This document shows, in pieces, positions 8,321-17,221 of a stretch of 64,000 nucleotides of DNA. A program made the translations under genes and the position numbers. How positions within the stretch are numbered: the first letter of the stretch is position 1; each line of letters starts with the position of its first letter. The notes below the pieces were generated by a model, which had not been told where the DNA came from, made no database searches, and saw only the letters and a program-made list of their open reading frames with translations. The DNA comes from Microbacterium soli. Its GTDB lineage: Bacteria; Actinomycetota; Actinomycetes; Actinomycetales; Microbacteriaceae. Location: assembly GCF_039539005.1 (NCBI RefSeq), contig NZ_BAABCP010000001.1, forward strand, positions 2,294,001-2,358,000, in the 5' to 3' direction.

Positions 8321-10090
8321 TCAGCTGATGGTCAGCAGCCGATGCCCCGAGGAGACCGTGGTGCCGGGGGCGGCGTCGATGTTGCCGACCCGGCCGTCCT
8401 TGTGCGCCTGCAGCGGCTGCTCCATCTTCATGGCCTCCAGCACGACCACCAGGTCGCCCTTGACGACCTGCTGGCCGTCTTCGACGGCGACCTTGACGAC
8501 GGTGGCCTGCATCGGCGACTTCACGGCGTCCCCGGAGGCGCCCGCGTTCGCCGTGCTGGCGTGCGTGCGGCGCGACGGCGGCACGGCCGCCGGGCGACCG
8601 GCGGTTCCCGCGACCGGTGCGGTCACGTGGTCGGGGAGGCTGACCTCGAGTCGGCGGCCCGCCACCTCGACGACGACGGTGTGCCTGCCGGGGGCGGCCG
8701 CCGGGTCCTCCGCCTCGCCGTCCCAGGCCGGGATGTCGCCCGAGAACTCCGTCTCGATCCAGCGGGTGTAGACGCCGAACCGGCCGTCCTCCGCGGTGAA
8801 GGCGGGGTCGCGCACCACCCTGCGGTGGAAGGGGATCACGGTGGGCAGACCCGCGACCTCGAACTCGTCGAGTGCGCGGCGGGCGCGCTCGAGCGCCTCG
8901 GCGCGATCGCGCCCGGTGATGATGATCTTCGCCAGCAGCGAGTCGAAGGCACCGGAGACCGCATCCCCGGCGGTGACTCCGGAGTCCAGACGCACACCGG
9001 GACCGCCGAAGGTCTTGAACACCTTGACGGGACCGGGCTGCGGGAGGAAGCCGCGCCCCGGGTCCTCGCCGTTGATGCGGAACTCGAAGGAGTGGCCCTG
9101 CGGGGTCGGGTCGTCGTAGTCGATGGTGCCGCCCGCGGCGATGCGGAACTGCTCGCGCACCAGGTCGATGCCGGTGACCTCCTCGGAGACGGGATGCTCC
9201 ACCTGCAGGCGGGTGTTCACCTCGAGGAAGGAGACCGTGCCATCGGCGCCGATGAGGAACTCGCAGGTTCCGGCTCCCACGTAGCCGACCTCCTTGAGGA
9301 TGGCCTTGGACGCGGCGTACAGCTGCGCGTTCTGGTCGTCGGTCAGGAACGGCGCGGGGGCCTCCTCGACGAGCTTCTGATGCCGACGCTGCAGCGAGCA
9401 GTCGCGCGTGGAGATGACGACGACGTTGCCGGCGGCATCCGCCAGACACTGCGTCTCCACGTGCCGGGGCCTGTCGAGGTACTTCTCCACGAAGCACTCC
9501 CCGCGACCGAAGGCCGCGATGGCCTCCCGCGTGGCGGACTCGAACCTCTCGGCGACCTCGCCCAGCTCGCGGGCGACCTTCAGACCGCGGCCGCCGCCGC
9601 CGTAGGCGGCCTTGATCGCGATGGGCAGACCGACCTGCTCCGCGAAGGCGACGACCTCCTCGGCCGTCTCGACCGGTCCGGGCGTGCCGGGCGCCAGCGG
9701 TGCGCCGACCTTCTCGGCGACGCGGCGGGCGGTCACCTTGTCCCCGAGGGACTCGATGGCCTCGGGGGACGGCCCCACCCAGATCAGACCCGCCCCGATG
9801 ACGGCTCGGGCGAAGTCGGCGTTCTCGGCGAGGAAACCGTACCCGGGGTGCACCGCATCCGCACCGGCGCGGCGGGCGATGGAGAGGATCTTGTCGATCT
9901 GCAGATACGTCTCCGCGCTCGTGGATCCGTCGAGGGAGTACGCCTCGTCGGCGAGCCGCGCGTGCATGGCATCGCGGTCCTGGTCGGCGTAGACGGCGAC
10001 GGAGGAGATCCCGGAGTCGCGAGCGGCGCGGATGATGCGTACGGCGATCTCGCCGCGGTTTGCGATGAGGACCTTGGCGATGTCAGGCAT
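8321..10090 (-). CDS. Acetyl/propionyl-CoA carboxylase alpha subunit (biotin carboxylase plus biotin carrier)
   Basis: The 589-residue subunit carboxylates its own biotin with ATP and bicarbonate and delivers the carboxyl group to an acyl-CoA on the beta subunit, making malonyl- or methylmalonyl-CoA. The biotin carboxylase domain starts at residue 3 ([15 protein letters not shown]). The C-terminal biotinyl domain carries the biotin lysine K555 in EAMKM. Between them is a proline/alanine-rich linker, as in AccA3-type proteins. The partner beta and epsilon subunits are at 15287-17108, about 5 kb away. A 606-residue longer reading frame exists, but ATG 10090 is chosen because a TAGGCT box lies 7 bp upstream. 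Confidence 0.94.
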   Translation of the reverse strand: MPDIAKVLIANRGEIAVRIIRAARDSGISSVAVYADQDRDAMHARLADEAYSLDGSTSAETYLQIDKILSIARRAGADAVHPGYGFLAENADFARAVIGAGLIWVGPSPEAIESLGDKVTARRVAEKVGAPLAPGTPGPVETAEEVVAFAEQVGLPIAIKAAYGGGGRGLKVARELGEVAERFESATREAIAAFGRGECFVEKYLDRPRHVETQCLADAAGNVVVISTRDCSLQRRHQKLVEEAPAPFLTDDQNAQLYAASKAILKEVGYVGAGTCEFLIGADGTVSFLEVNTRLQVEHPVSEEVTGIDLVREQFRIAAGGTIDYDDPTPQGHSFEFRINGEDPGRGFLPQPGPVKVFKTFGGPGVRLDSGVTAGDAVSGAFDSLLAKIIITGRDRAEALERARRALDEFEVAGLPTVIPFHRRVVRDPAFTAEDGRFGVYTRWIETEFSGDIPAWDGEAEDPAAAPGRHTVVVEVAGRRLEVSLPDHVTAPVAGTAGRPAAVPPSRRTHASTANAGASGDAVKSPMQATVVKVAVEDGQQVVKGDLVVVLEAMKMEQPLQAHKDGRVGNIDAAPGTTVSSGHRLLTIS

Positions 10091-10097
10091 GGATTTC

Positions 10098-10103
10098 AGC
10101 CTA
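10098..10103 (-). promoter_or_regulatory. -10 box of leaderless carboxylase alpha promoter
   Basis: TAGGCT on the minus strand ends 7 bases before ATG 10090. It supports that start over the longer upstream frame. Confidence 0.55.
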
Positions 10104-10197
10104 GCGAGTGCAGAACCAAACTCTTTGACGACTCCCCACAAGATATCGGTGGAAGTGCAGTCGAAACCGCCTAACCGCCGTCCGTGTCATATCCCGG

Positions 10198-10848
10198 TCA
10201 ATGCGGCTCCCCCCACAGATCCGTCCAGGTCACACCGAGCCGGCCGGCGAGCTCCCGCAGCGTCGACAGCGACATTCCCACGACCGTCGAGGGATCGCCC
10301 TCGACCCGCGTGATGAACGCACCGCCGAGACTGTCCACGGTGAACGCCCCGGCCACCAGCAGCGGCTCGCCGGTGGCCACGTAGGCGTCGATCTCGGCAT
10401 CCGTCACGTCGGCGGCGAAGGTGACCGACGCCTCGGCCACGGCGTGCGCCTCGACGGGCGGGACGCCCGGTCGCACGCGGAGCACGGAATGCCCCGAGTA
10501 CAGCACGCCGGTCGCGCCCCGCATCCGCGCCCAGCGCTCCGCCGCAGCCGTGGCGGTGTACGGCTTGCCGTACACCCGCCCGTCGAGGGCGAACATCGAA
10601 TCACCGCCGATGACCAGTCCGTCGAAATCCGGATGCCGTGCGGCCAGCCCGCCGACGACGTCCGCCGCCTTGGCGCGCGCCAGCAGCAGCACCAGCTCGT
10701 CGGGCCGCAGCGGGCCGCCGCGCTCGGCGACGGCGGCCTCCGTCACGGCATCCTCGTCCACCTCGGAGGGCACCACGAGCGGCTCGATGCCCGCCTGACG
10801 CAGCAGCATGAGTCGGGCGGGGGAGGTGGATGCCAGGCAGACGCGCAT
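10198..10848 (-). CDS. maf: Maf family nucleoside-triphosphate pyrophosphatase
   Basis: The 216-residue protein starts MRVCLASTSPARLMLLRQAG, the SxSPRR-type opening of Maf proteins, and has GLVIGGDSMF mid-sequence. Maf enzymes hydrolyse dTTP/UTP or modified pyrimidine nucleotides to monophosphates and so clean the nucleotide pool. The start at 10848 follows a TAGCGT box by 6 bp, indicating a leaderless mRNA. It is divergent from the RNA methyltransferase at 10883. Confidence 0.93.
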   Translation of the reverse strand: MRVCLASTSPARLMLLRQAGIEPLVVPSEVDEDAVTEAAVAERGGPLRPDELVLLLARAKAADVVGGLAARHPDFDGLVIGGDSMFALDGRVYGKPYTATAAAERWARMRGATGVLYSGHSVLRVRPGVPPVEAHAVAEASVTFAADVTDAEIDAYVATGEPLLVAGAFTVDSLGGAFITRVEGDPSTVVGMSLSTLRELAGRLGVTWTDLWGEPH

Positions 10849-10854
10849 GGGTCC

Positions 10855-10860
10855 ACGCTA
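10855..10860 (-). promoter_or_regulatory. -10 box of leaderless maf promoter
   Basis: TAGCGT on the minus strand ends 6 bases before the maf ATG. Confidence 0.55.
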
Positions 10861-10882
10861 TCCGGTGTGGGATCCTGGCAGG

Positions 10883-12127
10883 ATGACCGCTTCCCCACAC
10901 GTGCTCGACCTCGACATCACCGGAATCGCGCACGGCGGCACATTCATCGCCCGGCATGAGGGACGCGTGGTGTTCGTGCCCGATGCGATCCCCGGCGAGC
11001 GGGTGCGCGTGCGCATCACGGATGCCGCGGAAGGTGCCGATTCGCGCCGCTTCTGGCGTGCGGAGACCCTCGAGGTGCTGGAGGCGTCGCCGCATCGTCG
11101 CACGCACGTGTGGGCCGAGGCCGATGTGTCCAGGCCCCCCGAGGAGCGGGTCGGCGGTGCCGACCTCGGCCACATCGACCTCGCCGAGCAGCGGGCGCTC
11201 AAGCGCCTGGTGCTGCAGGAGGCGCTGGACAAGTTCGCCGGTGCGGGCATCGACGCGCCGGCGGTGGAGGCCGTGGACGACGGGGACGGCACCGGATGGC
11301 GGACCCGCGTCTCGCTGCACGTGGACGACGACGGGCGGATCGGGCCGTATGCGGCGCGCAGTCATCGGGTGATCGACGTCGCGACCCTGCCGCTGGCGCG
11401 CCCCGCCGTGGCGGCGGCCGCCGCCGCACTGCGGGATCAGAAGCCCGGCAGGGTCGATCTCGTCGAGCCGGGCGACGGTGCCGTGCGCGTGCTGCCCCGG
11501 CCGCAGGCACCGCAGCACGGCCGGCGGCGGGGGGTGCGTCGCAGTGCGGGACGCGGCGCGCCGGAGACGGTGTTCGAGCTCGCCGGCGGTCGACGCTTCG
11601 CCGTGGACGCGGCCGGGTTCTGGCAGGTGCATCCGCGCGCCGCGGACGTCCTGTCGGAGGCCGTGGGCACGGTGCTGCAGGGGCGGGTCGACCCCGACAC
11701 GACGCATTTCGATCTCTACGGGGGCGTCGGACTGTTCGCCGCGGCGCTCGGCGCGCACGGGGCCACCGACATCATCACCGTCGAGTCGGATCGGCGCGCC
11801 ACCGAGCACGCGACGGAGAACCTCGCGGATCTCGGCGTGCAGGCCGTCACGGCACGGGTGGACCGCTTCCTCGCGGGCCTTCCGGAGCGCACGAGAGCCG
11901 GTGTCGTCGTGATGGATCCGCCGCGGGCCGGCGCGGGCCGGTCCGTCGTCGAGGGCGTCCAGGCACTGGATCCCGAGCACATCGTGTACGTCGCCTGCGA
12001 TCCCGTCGCCCTCTCCCGCGACCTCGGCACGCTCCGCGGTCTGGGATGGTCGGTGGACTCGCTGCGGGCCTTCGACCTGTTCCCGCACTCGCATCACTTC
12101 GAAGCCGTCGCGCTGCTGACTCGATGA
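10883..12127 (+). CDS. TRAM-domain class I SAM-dependent RNA (uracil-5) methyltransferase
   Basis: The 414-residue protein opens with a TRAM RNA-binding domain (residues 5-60, rich in basic beta strands). It ends with a methyltransferase domain: SAM motif (FDLYGGVGLFAAAL), the DPPRAGAG motif, and the catalytic cysteine in YVACDPVALSRDL. This is the TrmA/RlmC/RlmD layout, methylating C5 of a uridine in rRNA or tRNA. Four iron-sulfur cysteines typical of RlmD were not seen in the expected place. Start ATG 10883 is chosen because the TRAM domain begins right after it. Confidence 0.88.
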   Translation: MTASPHVLDLDITGIAHGGTFIARHEGRVVFVPDAIPGERVRVRITDAAEGADSRRFWRAETLEVLEASPHRRTHVWAEADVSRPPEERVGGADLGHIDLAEQRALKRLVLQEALDKFAGAGIDAPAVEAVDDGDGTGWRTRVSLHVDDDGRIGPYAARSHRVIDVATLPLARPAVAAAAAALRDQKPGRVDLVEPGDGAVRVLPRPQAPQHGRRRGVRRSAGRGAPETVFELAGGRRFAVDAAGFWQVHPRAADVLSEAVGTVLQGRVDPDTTHFDLYGGVGLFAAALGAHGATDIITVESDRRATEHATENLADLGVQAVTARVDRFLAGLPERTRAGVVVMDPPRAGAGRSVVEGVQALDPEHIVYVACDPVALSRDLGTLRGLGWSVDSLRAFDLFPHSHHFEAVALLTR

Positions 12128-12145
12128 CCGCATCCGCGCACTGAG

Positions 12146-12151
12146 TAGGCT
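12146..12151 (+). promoter_or_regulatory. -10 box of leaderless response-regulator promoter
   Basis: TAGGCT ends 6 bases before ATG 12158. It marks the start of the three-gene sensor operon. Confidence 0.55.
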
Positions 12152-12157
12152 GGCGGC

Positions 12158-12820
12158 ATGAGCACCATCGCCCTCATCGACGACCACGAGTCGGTGCGTC
12201 TGGGGCTGGAGGCCGCCTGCCTGCGCGAAGGAGCCCAGACGGTGGTGTTCTCCGGGGCCACCGTGCGCGAGTACCTGCTGTGGCGCGCGTCGTCCGGTTC
12301 GCGTCCCGCGGACGTCGTCGTGCTGGATCTCACGCTCGGGGACGGCACCACCGTGACCGAGAACGTCGCCACGCTCGTCGCCGACGGATCCAGCGTCGTG
12401 ATCCACAGTGTCGCCGACCGTCCCGCCGCGGTGCGGGAGGCACTGGTGGCCGGGGCCGCCGGCGTGGTCAGCAAGTCGTCGTCCCTGGACGACGTGCTCG
12501 ACGCGATCGGCACCGTCGCCCGCGGGGAGGCGCTGAACAACGTCGAATGGGCGAGCGCCGTGGAGGGGGACCGCGAGTTCGCGGATGCGCAGCTGTCCAC
12601 AAGGGAGCGCGAGGTGCTGCGGCTGTACGCGACGGGGCTGCCGCTGAAGGCCGTGGCCGAGCGGCTGGGCGTCGCGTACTCGACGGCGAAGGAGAACGTC
12701 ACCCGCATCCGGGTCAAGTACGTCGAGGTCGGTCGGCCGGCACCGACGAAGGTCGATCTGCTCCGCCGTGCGGTGGAGGACGGCATCGTCGCGCCGGAGG
12801 GGCTGACGGGTGCCCGCTGA
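12158..12820 (+). CDS. LuxR-family response regulator of a two-component system
   Basis: The 220-residue protein has a receiver domain with acidic pair D8/D9, phospho-acceptor Asp57 (VVVLDLTLGD) and the lysine in VVSKSSS. A LuxR/NarL helix-turn-helix starts at LSTREREVLRLYATG. The product presumably dimerises on phosphorylation and controls transcription; targets are not evident. It is followed by an overlapping histidine kinase gene, with which it forms one operon. Confidence 0.9.
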   Translation: MSTIALIDDHESVRLGLEAACLREGAQTVVFSGATVREYLLWRASSGSRPADVVVLDLTLGDGTTVTENVATLVADGSSVVIHSVADRPAAVREALVAGAAGVVSKSSSLDDVLDAIGTVARGEALNNVEWASAVEGDREFADAQLSTREREVLRLYATGLPLKAVAERLGVAYSTAKENVTRIRVKYVEVGRPAPTKVDLLRRAVEDGIVAPEGLTGAR

Positions 12821-14045
12821 GGCGCGCAGCATCCGAGAGGCCTGGAGCAGTCTGCCCACTCCCGGCGAGGTGGGAATCGGTCTGGAACGGTTCACCGGTC
12901 AGCGGATGGAGCGGATCCTCGCCATCGTGGGGGCCATCGGATCTGCCGCGTTGGGGGTGCAGGCGGTCCTCGGCGCGGTGACCACTCTGACGCGGCTGGA
13001 CGGGCCGCACCTGGCGATGCTGATCATCGTGTTCGGACCGTTGCTGTGGATGATCGTGGCCTGCGCGAGCGGGCGATGGACGAAGCCCGCCTGCGCGGGA
13101 TTCGCCATCTCCTACCTGGTCGCGCTGCTGCTGTGGCCGGCTGTCGTCGACCCGGTCGCGGGCGAGCCCTCGGAGCAGCCGTGGATCTTCTTCCTCGTGA
13201 ACATCGGCGTGGTGGCGGCCATGCTGGCGTTCCCCCCTCGCGTGCAGTTCGCCTGGGCGTTCGGCCTGCCGCTCGTGTACGGCTGGGTGCGCCTGGCGCA
13301 GGGTGACTTCCTGCAGAGCTTCTGGATCACCACGGGGTTCGACGTGTCGTTCACCATCATCCTCGGCACGGTCATCGTTTCGCTGGCGTGGATCTTCCGA
13401 CAGGTGGCGGCCGGGGTGGACGATGCCAGGGCGGAGGCGGTGGAGTCCTATGCGGCGGCCGCCGCGGCTTCCGCCTCGGAAGAGGAGCGCGTGGCGATGT
13501 CGGCCCTCATGCACGACAGTGTGCTGGCCGCGCTCATCGCGAGCGAGCGCGCATCCAGCGAGCGGGAGCGGACGCTCGCGGTCGCGATGGCGCGGGAGGC
13601 GCTGACCCGGCTCGCCAACACGGAGGCGTCGATCGCACAGGAGGGCAGCGACGAGCCGGTCCGTCGCTCCCGTGTGGTCACGGAACTGCGCCGGACCCTG
13701 TCCGAGCATGGTGCGGATGCCGTCGTCGAGGAGCGGGGGGTGCCGTCGCAGCTGCCGGGCCGAGTGGCGCGGGCGATGGTGCTGGCCGCGCGACAGGCCA
13801 TCACCAACGCTCTCGTGCACGCCTCCGGGCGCGGCCTGCACGTCGTCGTGGAGACGACTGAGCGCGGCCGGATGACGCTGACCGTGCTGGATGCCGGACC
13901 GGGCTTCGACCTCGACGGGATCGGAGAGGACAGGCTGGGCATCCGTGCCTCGATCCTCGCCCGGATGGCCGCGATCGCCGGCACCTCCCGGATCGAGTCG
14001 GATGCGCAGGGCACCACGGTCGAGCTGAGCTGGGAGCCGTCATGA
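12810..14045 (+). CDS. Membrane sensor histidine kinase
   Basis: The 411-residue protein has about six predicted membrane helices between residues 35 and 200. A dimerisation/phospho-acceptor region follows, with His235 in LMHDSVLAAL, then an alanine-rich helix and a C-terminal HATPase domain (N-box near RQAITNALVHA, G1 DAGPGFD, G2 RLGIRASI). There is no extracytoplasmic sensor domain, so the signal is probably sensed in or near the membrane. The GTG start at 12810 overlaps the regulator gene by 11 bp; an ATG at 12906 would remove the first 32 residues. The ATGA overlap with the next gene ties a third membrane protein to the pair. Confidence 0.87.
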   Translation: MPAEARSIREAWSSLPTPGEVGIGLERFTGQRMERILAIVGAIGSAALGVQAVLGAVTTLTRLDGPHLAMLIIVFGPLLWMIVACASGRWTKPACAGFAISYLVALLLWPAVVDPVAGEPSEQPWIFFLVNIGVVAAMLAFPPRVQFAWAFGLPLVYGWVRLAQGDFLQSFWITTGFDVSFTIILGTVIVSLAWIFRQVAAGVDDARAEAVESYAAAAAASASEEERVAMSALMHDSVLAALIASERASSERERTLAVAMAREALTRLANTEASIAQEGSDEPVRRSRVVTELRRTLSEHGADAVVEERGVPSQLPGRVARAMVLAARQAITNALVHASGRGLHVVVETTERGRMTLTVLDAGPGFDLDGIGEDRLGIRASILARMAAIAGTSRIESDAQGTTVELSWEPS

Positions 14046-15043
14046 GACGCACGGTTCGCAGCATGACCACGGCACTGGGCGTCGGGTTCTCGCTGTACTT
14101 CGCCGCCCGTGCCATCTGGTGGATCGAGCAGCCGGCCGTGCCGCTGCTGATCATCGCGGCGATCGTGCTGTACCTCGCGGCGACGCTCACGGCTGTGCTC
14201 GCCTCGTCCGCGGACGGTGTGCGGATGCCGGCGGGGGCGGCCGTCCTGGTGCTCGTGGCGGGCATCGCGGTGCCGACGCTGGTGAGTCTGGCGCTGGTCC
14301 CGCAGATGCGCGGCGCGCCCTTCGCGACCTGGTACATCGGCGCCATCGGCGTGCTGGCGGTGGTGTGCATCGTGCGGCGGCGACTGCTGCTGGGCTGGAT
14401 CGTGCTGGCGATCCTCGTCGTCTCGGCCTCGGCGTACATGGGCGTGGGCAGGGCGTTCACGCTCGGCCTGGTGGGATCGATCACCTGGGTGGTCGTGGCG
14501 CACCTGCTGATCATCTTCTGGGATCGGGCGGTGCGGGACACCGAGCGGCTGGCGGACGTGCAGCGCGCGGTGTCGGCGTGGAACGCCACGCAGCTGGTGC
14601 GCCAGCGGGAGCGACGGGTGCGCGCACAGCGTGCGCTGGCCATCGCGGGGCCCGTGCTCTCCCGGGTGGTGGCCGCAAGCGGCGTGCTGACGGAGCAGGA
14701 GCGGCTGGACGCCCGGCTGGCGGAGGGGACCATGCGCGATGAACTGCGCGGCGCCGTGCTTCTCAACGATGCAGTGCGTCGCGCCATCGCCGATGCGCGG
14801 CGGCGCGGGGCTGTCGTCACCGTGTTCGACGAGGGCGGGCTCGAGGGCATGGAGCCGGCTCGCCTGTCGGAGATCCGTGATGAGCTGGCGACGGTGCTGG
14901 CCGGCGCCCGCTCGAATCGCGTGATCGTCCGCGCGGGGCGTGACGACCGGATCGCCGTCACCGTGGTCGGACGTGCGGCCGGCGGCGCGCATGACGACGA
15001 CGCGGTAGACCTGTGGCATGAGATCCCGCGCGCGGCGCCCTGA
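14042..15043 (+). CDS. Membrane protein resembling a degenerate histidine kinase, third gene of the two-component operon
   Basis: The 333-residue protein has six likely membrane helices in its first 170 residues, then about 160 cytoplasmic residues that look like the helical and ATPase-fold parts of a sensor kinase. There is no phosphohistidine motif and no clear N or G boxes. Its layout copies that of the kinase just upstream, with which it overlaps by ATGA. It may form heterodimers with, or modulate, that kinase; this is inference. It may equally be an uncharacterised membrane protein with a coiled, basic middle (about residues 175-225). Confidence 0.75.
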   Translation: MRRTVRSMTTALGVGFSLYFAARAIWWIEQPAVPLLIIAAIVLYLAATLTAVLASSADGVRMPAGAAVLVLVAGIAVPTLVSLALVPQMRGAPFATWYIGAIGVLAVVCIVRRRLLLGWIVLAILVVSASAYMGVGRAFTLGLVGSITWVVVAHLLIIFWDRAVRDTERLADVQRAVSAWNATQLVRQRERRVRAQRALAIAGPVLSRVVAASGVLTEQERLDARLAEGTMRDELRGAVLLNDAVRRAIADARRRGAVVTVFDEGGLEGMEPARLSEIRDELATVLAGARSNRVIVRAGRDDRIAVTVVGRAAGGAHDDDAVDLWHEIPRAAP

Positions 15044-15075
15044 CCGCATCCGCAGGACGGACCACGGAGGAAGTG

Positions 15076-15108
15076 GGCGAGGGGCGGCGTATCCGCCTGC
15101 CCCTCGCC
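15076..15108 (+). terminator. Strong hairpin after the two-component operon
   Basis: GGCGAGGGGC (15076-15085) pairs perfectly with GCCCCTCGCC (15099-15108), and GGCG pairs with CGCC inside with one bulged T. It lies 33 bp after the stop codon and lacks a T-run, as is common in high-GC actinobacteria. Confidence 0.7.
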
Positions 15109-15224
15109 GGTGCGGAGCAGTTACCCGAAAACTGTCCGCTGGAGGGCGGTCCCGCGTCTGCCTACCCTGGAGCAGAGCAACCGCCTAACGCGAAGCGTCA
15201 TGACCAGTCTGACGCGCTGTCGAC

Positions 15225-15256
15225 GATCTGTCTGTAGGTATTTCGGGGGACAGATC
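15225..15256 (-). terminator. Hairpin after the acyl-CoA carboxylase beta-epsilon operon
   Basis: GATCTGTC (15225-15232) and GACAGATC (15249-15256) form a perfect 8-bp stem with a 16-nt loop, 30 bp past the epsilon-subunit stop on the minus strand. A smaller stem, GCGTCA/TGACGC at 15195-15215, lies next to it. The rest of the 15044-15286 gap holds nothing I recognise. Confidence 0.5.
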
Positions 15257-15286
15257 CTGATGCGGCGGGTGCCGGTCGGGGACGCG

Positions 15287-15505
15287 TCAGCCGGAGAACC
15301 GACCCCAGGGGATGTCGCGGCGCAGGGGGGCGCGCAGGCCGCGCTGCGTGCGCTCCCACACGGAGACGTGCGGCGTCTCGGCGACGGCTTCGGCGCTCTC
15401 GCGCGCGTACGCATCGCTGACGACGGCCAGCAGCGCGGCGAGCTCCTCATCGGTCGGTGCGCCGCGCACGATCTCGATGCGCGGCGTCTCCTCGTGCTCG
15501 GTCAT
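15287..15505 (-). CDS. Acyl-CoA carboxylase epsilon subunit
   Basis: This 72-residue protein has an acidic start (MTEHEETPRIEIVRG), a helical stretch (PTDEELAALLAVVSDAYA) and ends with aromatic and basic residues. Its size and its place 13 bp after the carboxyltransferase gene fit the small epsilon subunits of actinobacterial acyl-CoA carboxylases, which strengthen the alpha-beta complex. ATG 15505 is chosen because the family motif IxIVRGxPTxEELAAL starts soon after it; a longer frame lacks support. Confidence 0.85.
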   Translation of the reverse strand: MTEHEETPRIEIVRGAPTDEELAALLAVVSDAYARESAEAVAETPHVSVWERTQRGLRAPLRRDIPWGRFSG

Positions 15506-15518
15506 CGGGTCGCGCCGA

Positions 15519-17108
15519 TCACAGCGGGATGTTCCCGTGCTTCTTGGGCGGCAGGTCCGCACGCTTGCCCTTGAGCGCTCGCAGGGCCTTCGCGATCGAG
15601 ACGCGGGTGTTCGCCGGTTCGATGATCCCGTCGATCTCGCCGCGCTCGGCGGCGAGGAACGGCGAGGTGACGCTGTAGGTGTACTCGTTGGCGAGCCGGG
15701 TGCGCACGGCGGCGACGTCCTCGCCGTTCTCCTCGGCCTTCTTGATCTCCCCGCGGTACAGGATGTTGACGGCGCCCTGGCCGCCCATCACGGCGATCTC
15801 CGCGGTCGGCCAGGCGAGGTTCACGTCGGCGCCGAGCTGCTTGGAGCCCATCACGATGTAGGCGCCGCCGTAGGCCTTGCGCAGGATGACGGTCACCAGG
15901 GGCACGGTGGCCTCCGCGTAGGCGTAGATGAGCTTGGCGCCGCGGCGGATGACCCCCGTCCACTCCTGGTCGGTGCCGGGGAGGTAGCCGGGCACGTCGA
16001 CGAGGGTGACGATCGGGATCGAGAAGGCGTCGCAGAAGCGCACGAAGCGGCTGGCCTTCTCACCGGCCTCGATGTTCAGGGTCCCCGCCATCTGGGAGGG
16101 CTGGTTGGCGATGATGCCCACCGAGCGCCCCTCGACGCGGCCGAAGCCGATGACGATGTTCGGAGCGAACAGCGGCTGCACCTCGAGGAAGTCGCCGGCG
16201 TCGACGATGTGCTCGATGACGGTGTGGATGTCGTAGGGCTGGTTGGGGGAGTCCGGGATGATCGTGTTCAGCTGCTGATCGGCATCCGTCGTCTCCCACT
16301 CGAAGTCGGAGGCGTACCCCGGAAGCTCCGCCATGTTGTTGTCGGGCAGGAAGCTGAGCAGGGTGCGCGCGTAGTCCAGCGCGTCGTCCTCGTCGGCCGC
16401 CAGGTAGTGCGCCACCCCGGAGCGCGTGTTGTGCGTGTAGGCACCGCCGAGCTCCTCCATGCCGACGTCCTCGCCGGTGACGGTCTTGATGACGTCGGGG
16501 CCGGTGACGAACATCTGACTGGTCTTGTCGACCATGATCACGAAATCGGTGAGGGCCGGGCCGTACACGGCGCCGCCGGCGGCCGGGCCCATGATGATGG
16601 AGATCTGCGGGATGACGCCGGAGGAGCGGGTGTTCATCGTGAAGATCTCGCCGTACTTGCTGAGCGCCAGCACGCCCTCCTGGATGCGCGCTCCGCCGGA
16701 GTCGAGGATGCCGATCACCGGCATCCCGCTGGTGAGGGCGAACTCCATGATCTTGATGATCTTGTCCCCGGAGACCTCGCCGAGGGACCCGCCGAAGGTG
16801 GTGAAGTCCTGCGAGTAGACGGCGACGGTGCGTCCGTTGATGGTGCCGATGCCCGTGACGACGGAGTCGCCGTACGGCCGGTTGCGGTCCATGCCGAACG
16901 CCGTGGTGCGGTGCCGCACGTACTCGTCGAACTCGACGAAGCTGCCGCTGTCGACGAGCAGCTCGATGCGCTCACGGGCTGTCATCTTGCCCTTGGCATG
17001 CTGCTTCTGCTGGGCGATCTTCTCCGGCTCGACGACGGCTTCGGCGAAGCGCGCGCGGAGATCCGCGATCTTCGCGGCGGTGGTCGAGAGGTCTGGCGTG
17101 TCCGTCAC
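15519..17108 (-). CDS. Acyl-CoA carboxylase beta subunit (carboxyltransferase)
   Basis: The 529-residue protein is a propionyl/acetyl-CoA carboxylase beta subunit. It transfers carboxyl from biotin to the acyl-CoA, feeding fatty-acid and branched-lipid synthesis. It shows the two carboxyltransferase halves, with oxyanion-hole glycine regions ([10 protein letters not shown] and the [12 protein letters not shown] segment). It pairs with the epsilon subunit 13 bp downstream and the biotin subunit at 8321-10090. A longer frame starts at ATG 17159, but GTG 17108 gives the family N-terminus ([21 protein letters not shown]) and sits 7 bp after a TAGGGT box. Confidence 0.94.
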   Translation of the reverse strand: MTDTPDLSTTAAKIADLRARFAEAVVEPEKIAQQKQHAKGKMTARERIELLVDSGSFVEFDEYVRHRTTAFGMDRNRPYGDSVVTGIGTINGRTVAVYSQDFTTFGGSLGEVSGDKIIKIMEFALTSGMPVIGILDSGGARIQEGVLALSKYGEIFTMNTRSSGVIPQISIIMGPAAGGAVYGPALTDFVIMVDKTSQMFVTGPDVIKTVTGEDVGMEELGGAYTHNTRSGVAHYLAADEDDALDYARTLLSFLPDNNMAELPGYASDFEWETTDADQQLNTIIPDSPNQPYDIHTVIEHIVDAGDFLEVQPLFAPNIVIGFGRVEGRSVGIIANQPSQMAGTLNIEAGEKASRFVRFCDAFSIPIVTLVDVPGYLPGTDQEWTGVIRRGAKLIYAYAEATVPLVTVILRKAYGGAYIVMGSKQLGADVNLAWPTAEIAVMGGQGAVNILYRGEIKKAEENGEDVAAVRTRLANEYTYSVTSPFLAAERGEIDGIIEPANTRVSIAKALRALKGKRADLPPKKHGNIPL

Positions 17109-17115
17109 GGATTCC

Positions 17116-17121
17116 ACCCTA
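17116..17121 (-). promoter_or_regulatory. -10 box of leaderless carboxylase beta promoter
   Basis: TAGGGT on the minus strand ends 7 bases before GTG 17108. It independently supports that start codon. Confidence 0.55.
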
Positions 17122-17165
17122 GCGTCGGGCACAGCCGTCACGTTGGATGCCGCACACAACGGCTG

Positions 17166-17189
17166 GCGCGATCCTTTGGGGGATCACGC
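17166..17189 (-). terminator. Possible terminator after the secreted PKD-like gene
   Basis: GCGCGATCC and GGATCACGC form a 9-bp stem with one mismatch and a 6-nt loop, 33 bp past the stop of the gene at 17222. Confidence 0.4.
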
Positions 17190-17221
17190 TGACCGGGACG
17201 GGTGCTCGTGGCGGCTCGGGA

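Noticed and set aside
83..14961. Long antisense open frames opposite ptsI, the PRD regulator, the phosphohexomutase, the carboxylase alpha gene, the methyltransferase and the kinase
   Set aside because: Each lies fully opposite a gene with clear motifs and encodes repetitive Arg/Gly/Ala-rich sequence; they are shadows from codon bias.
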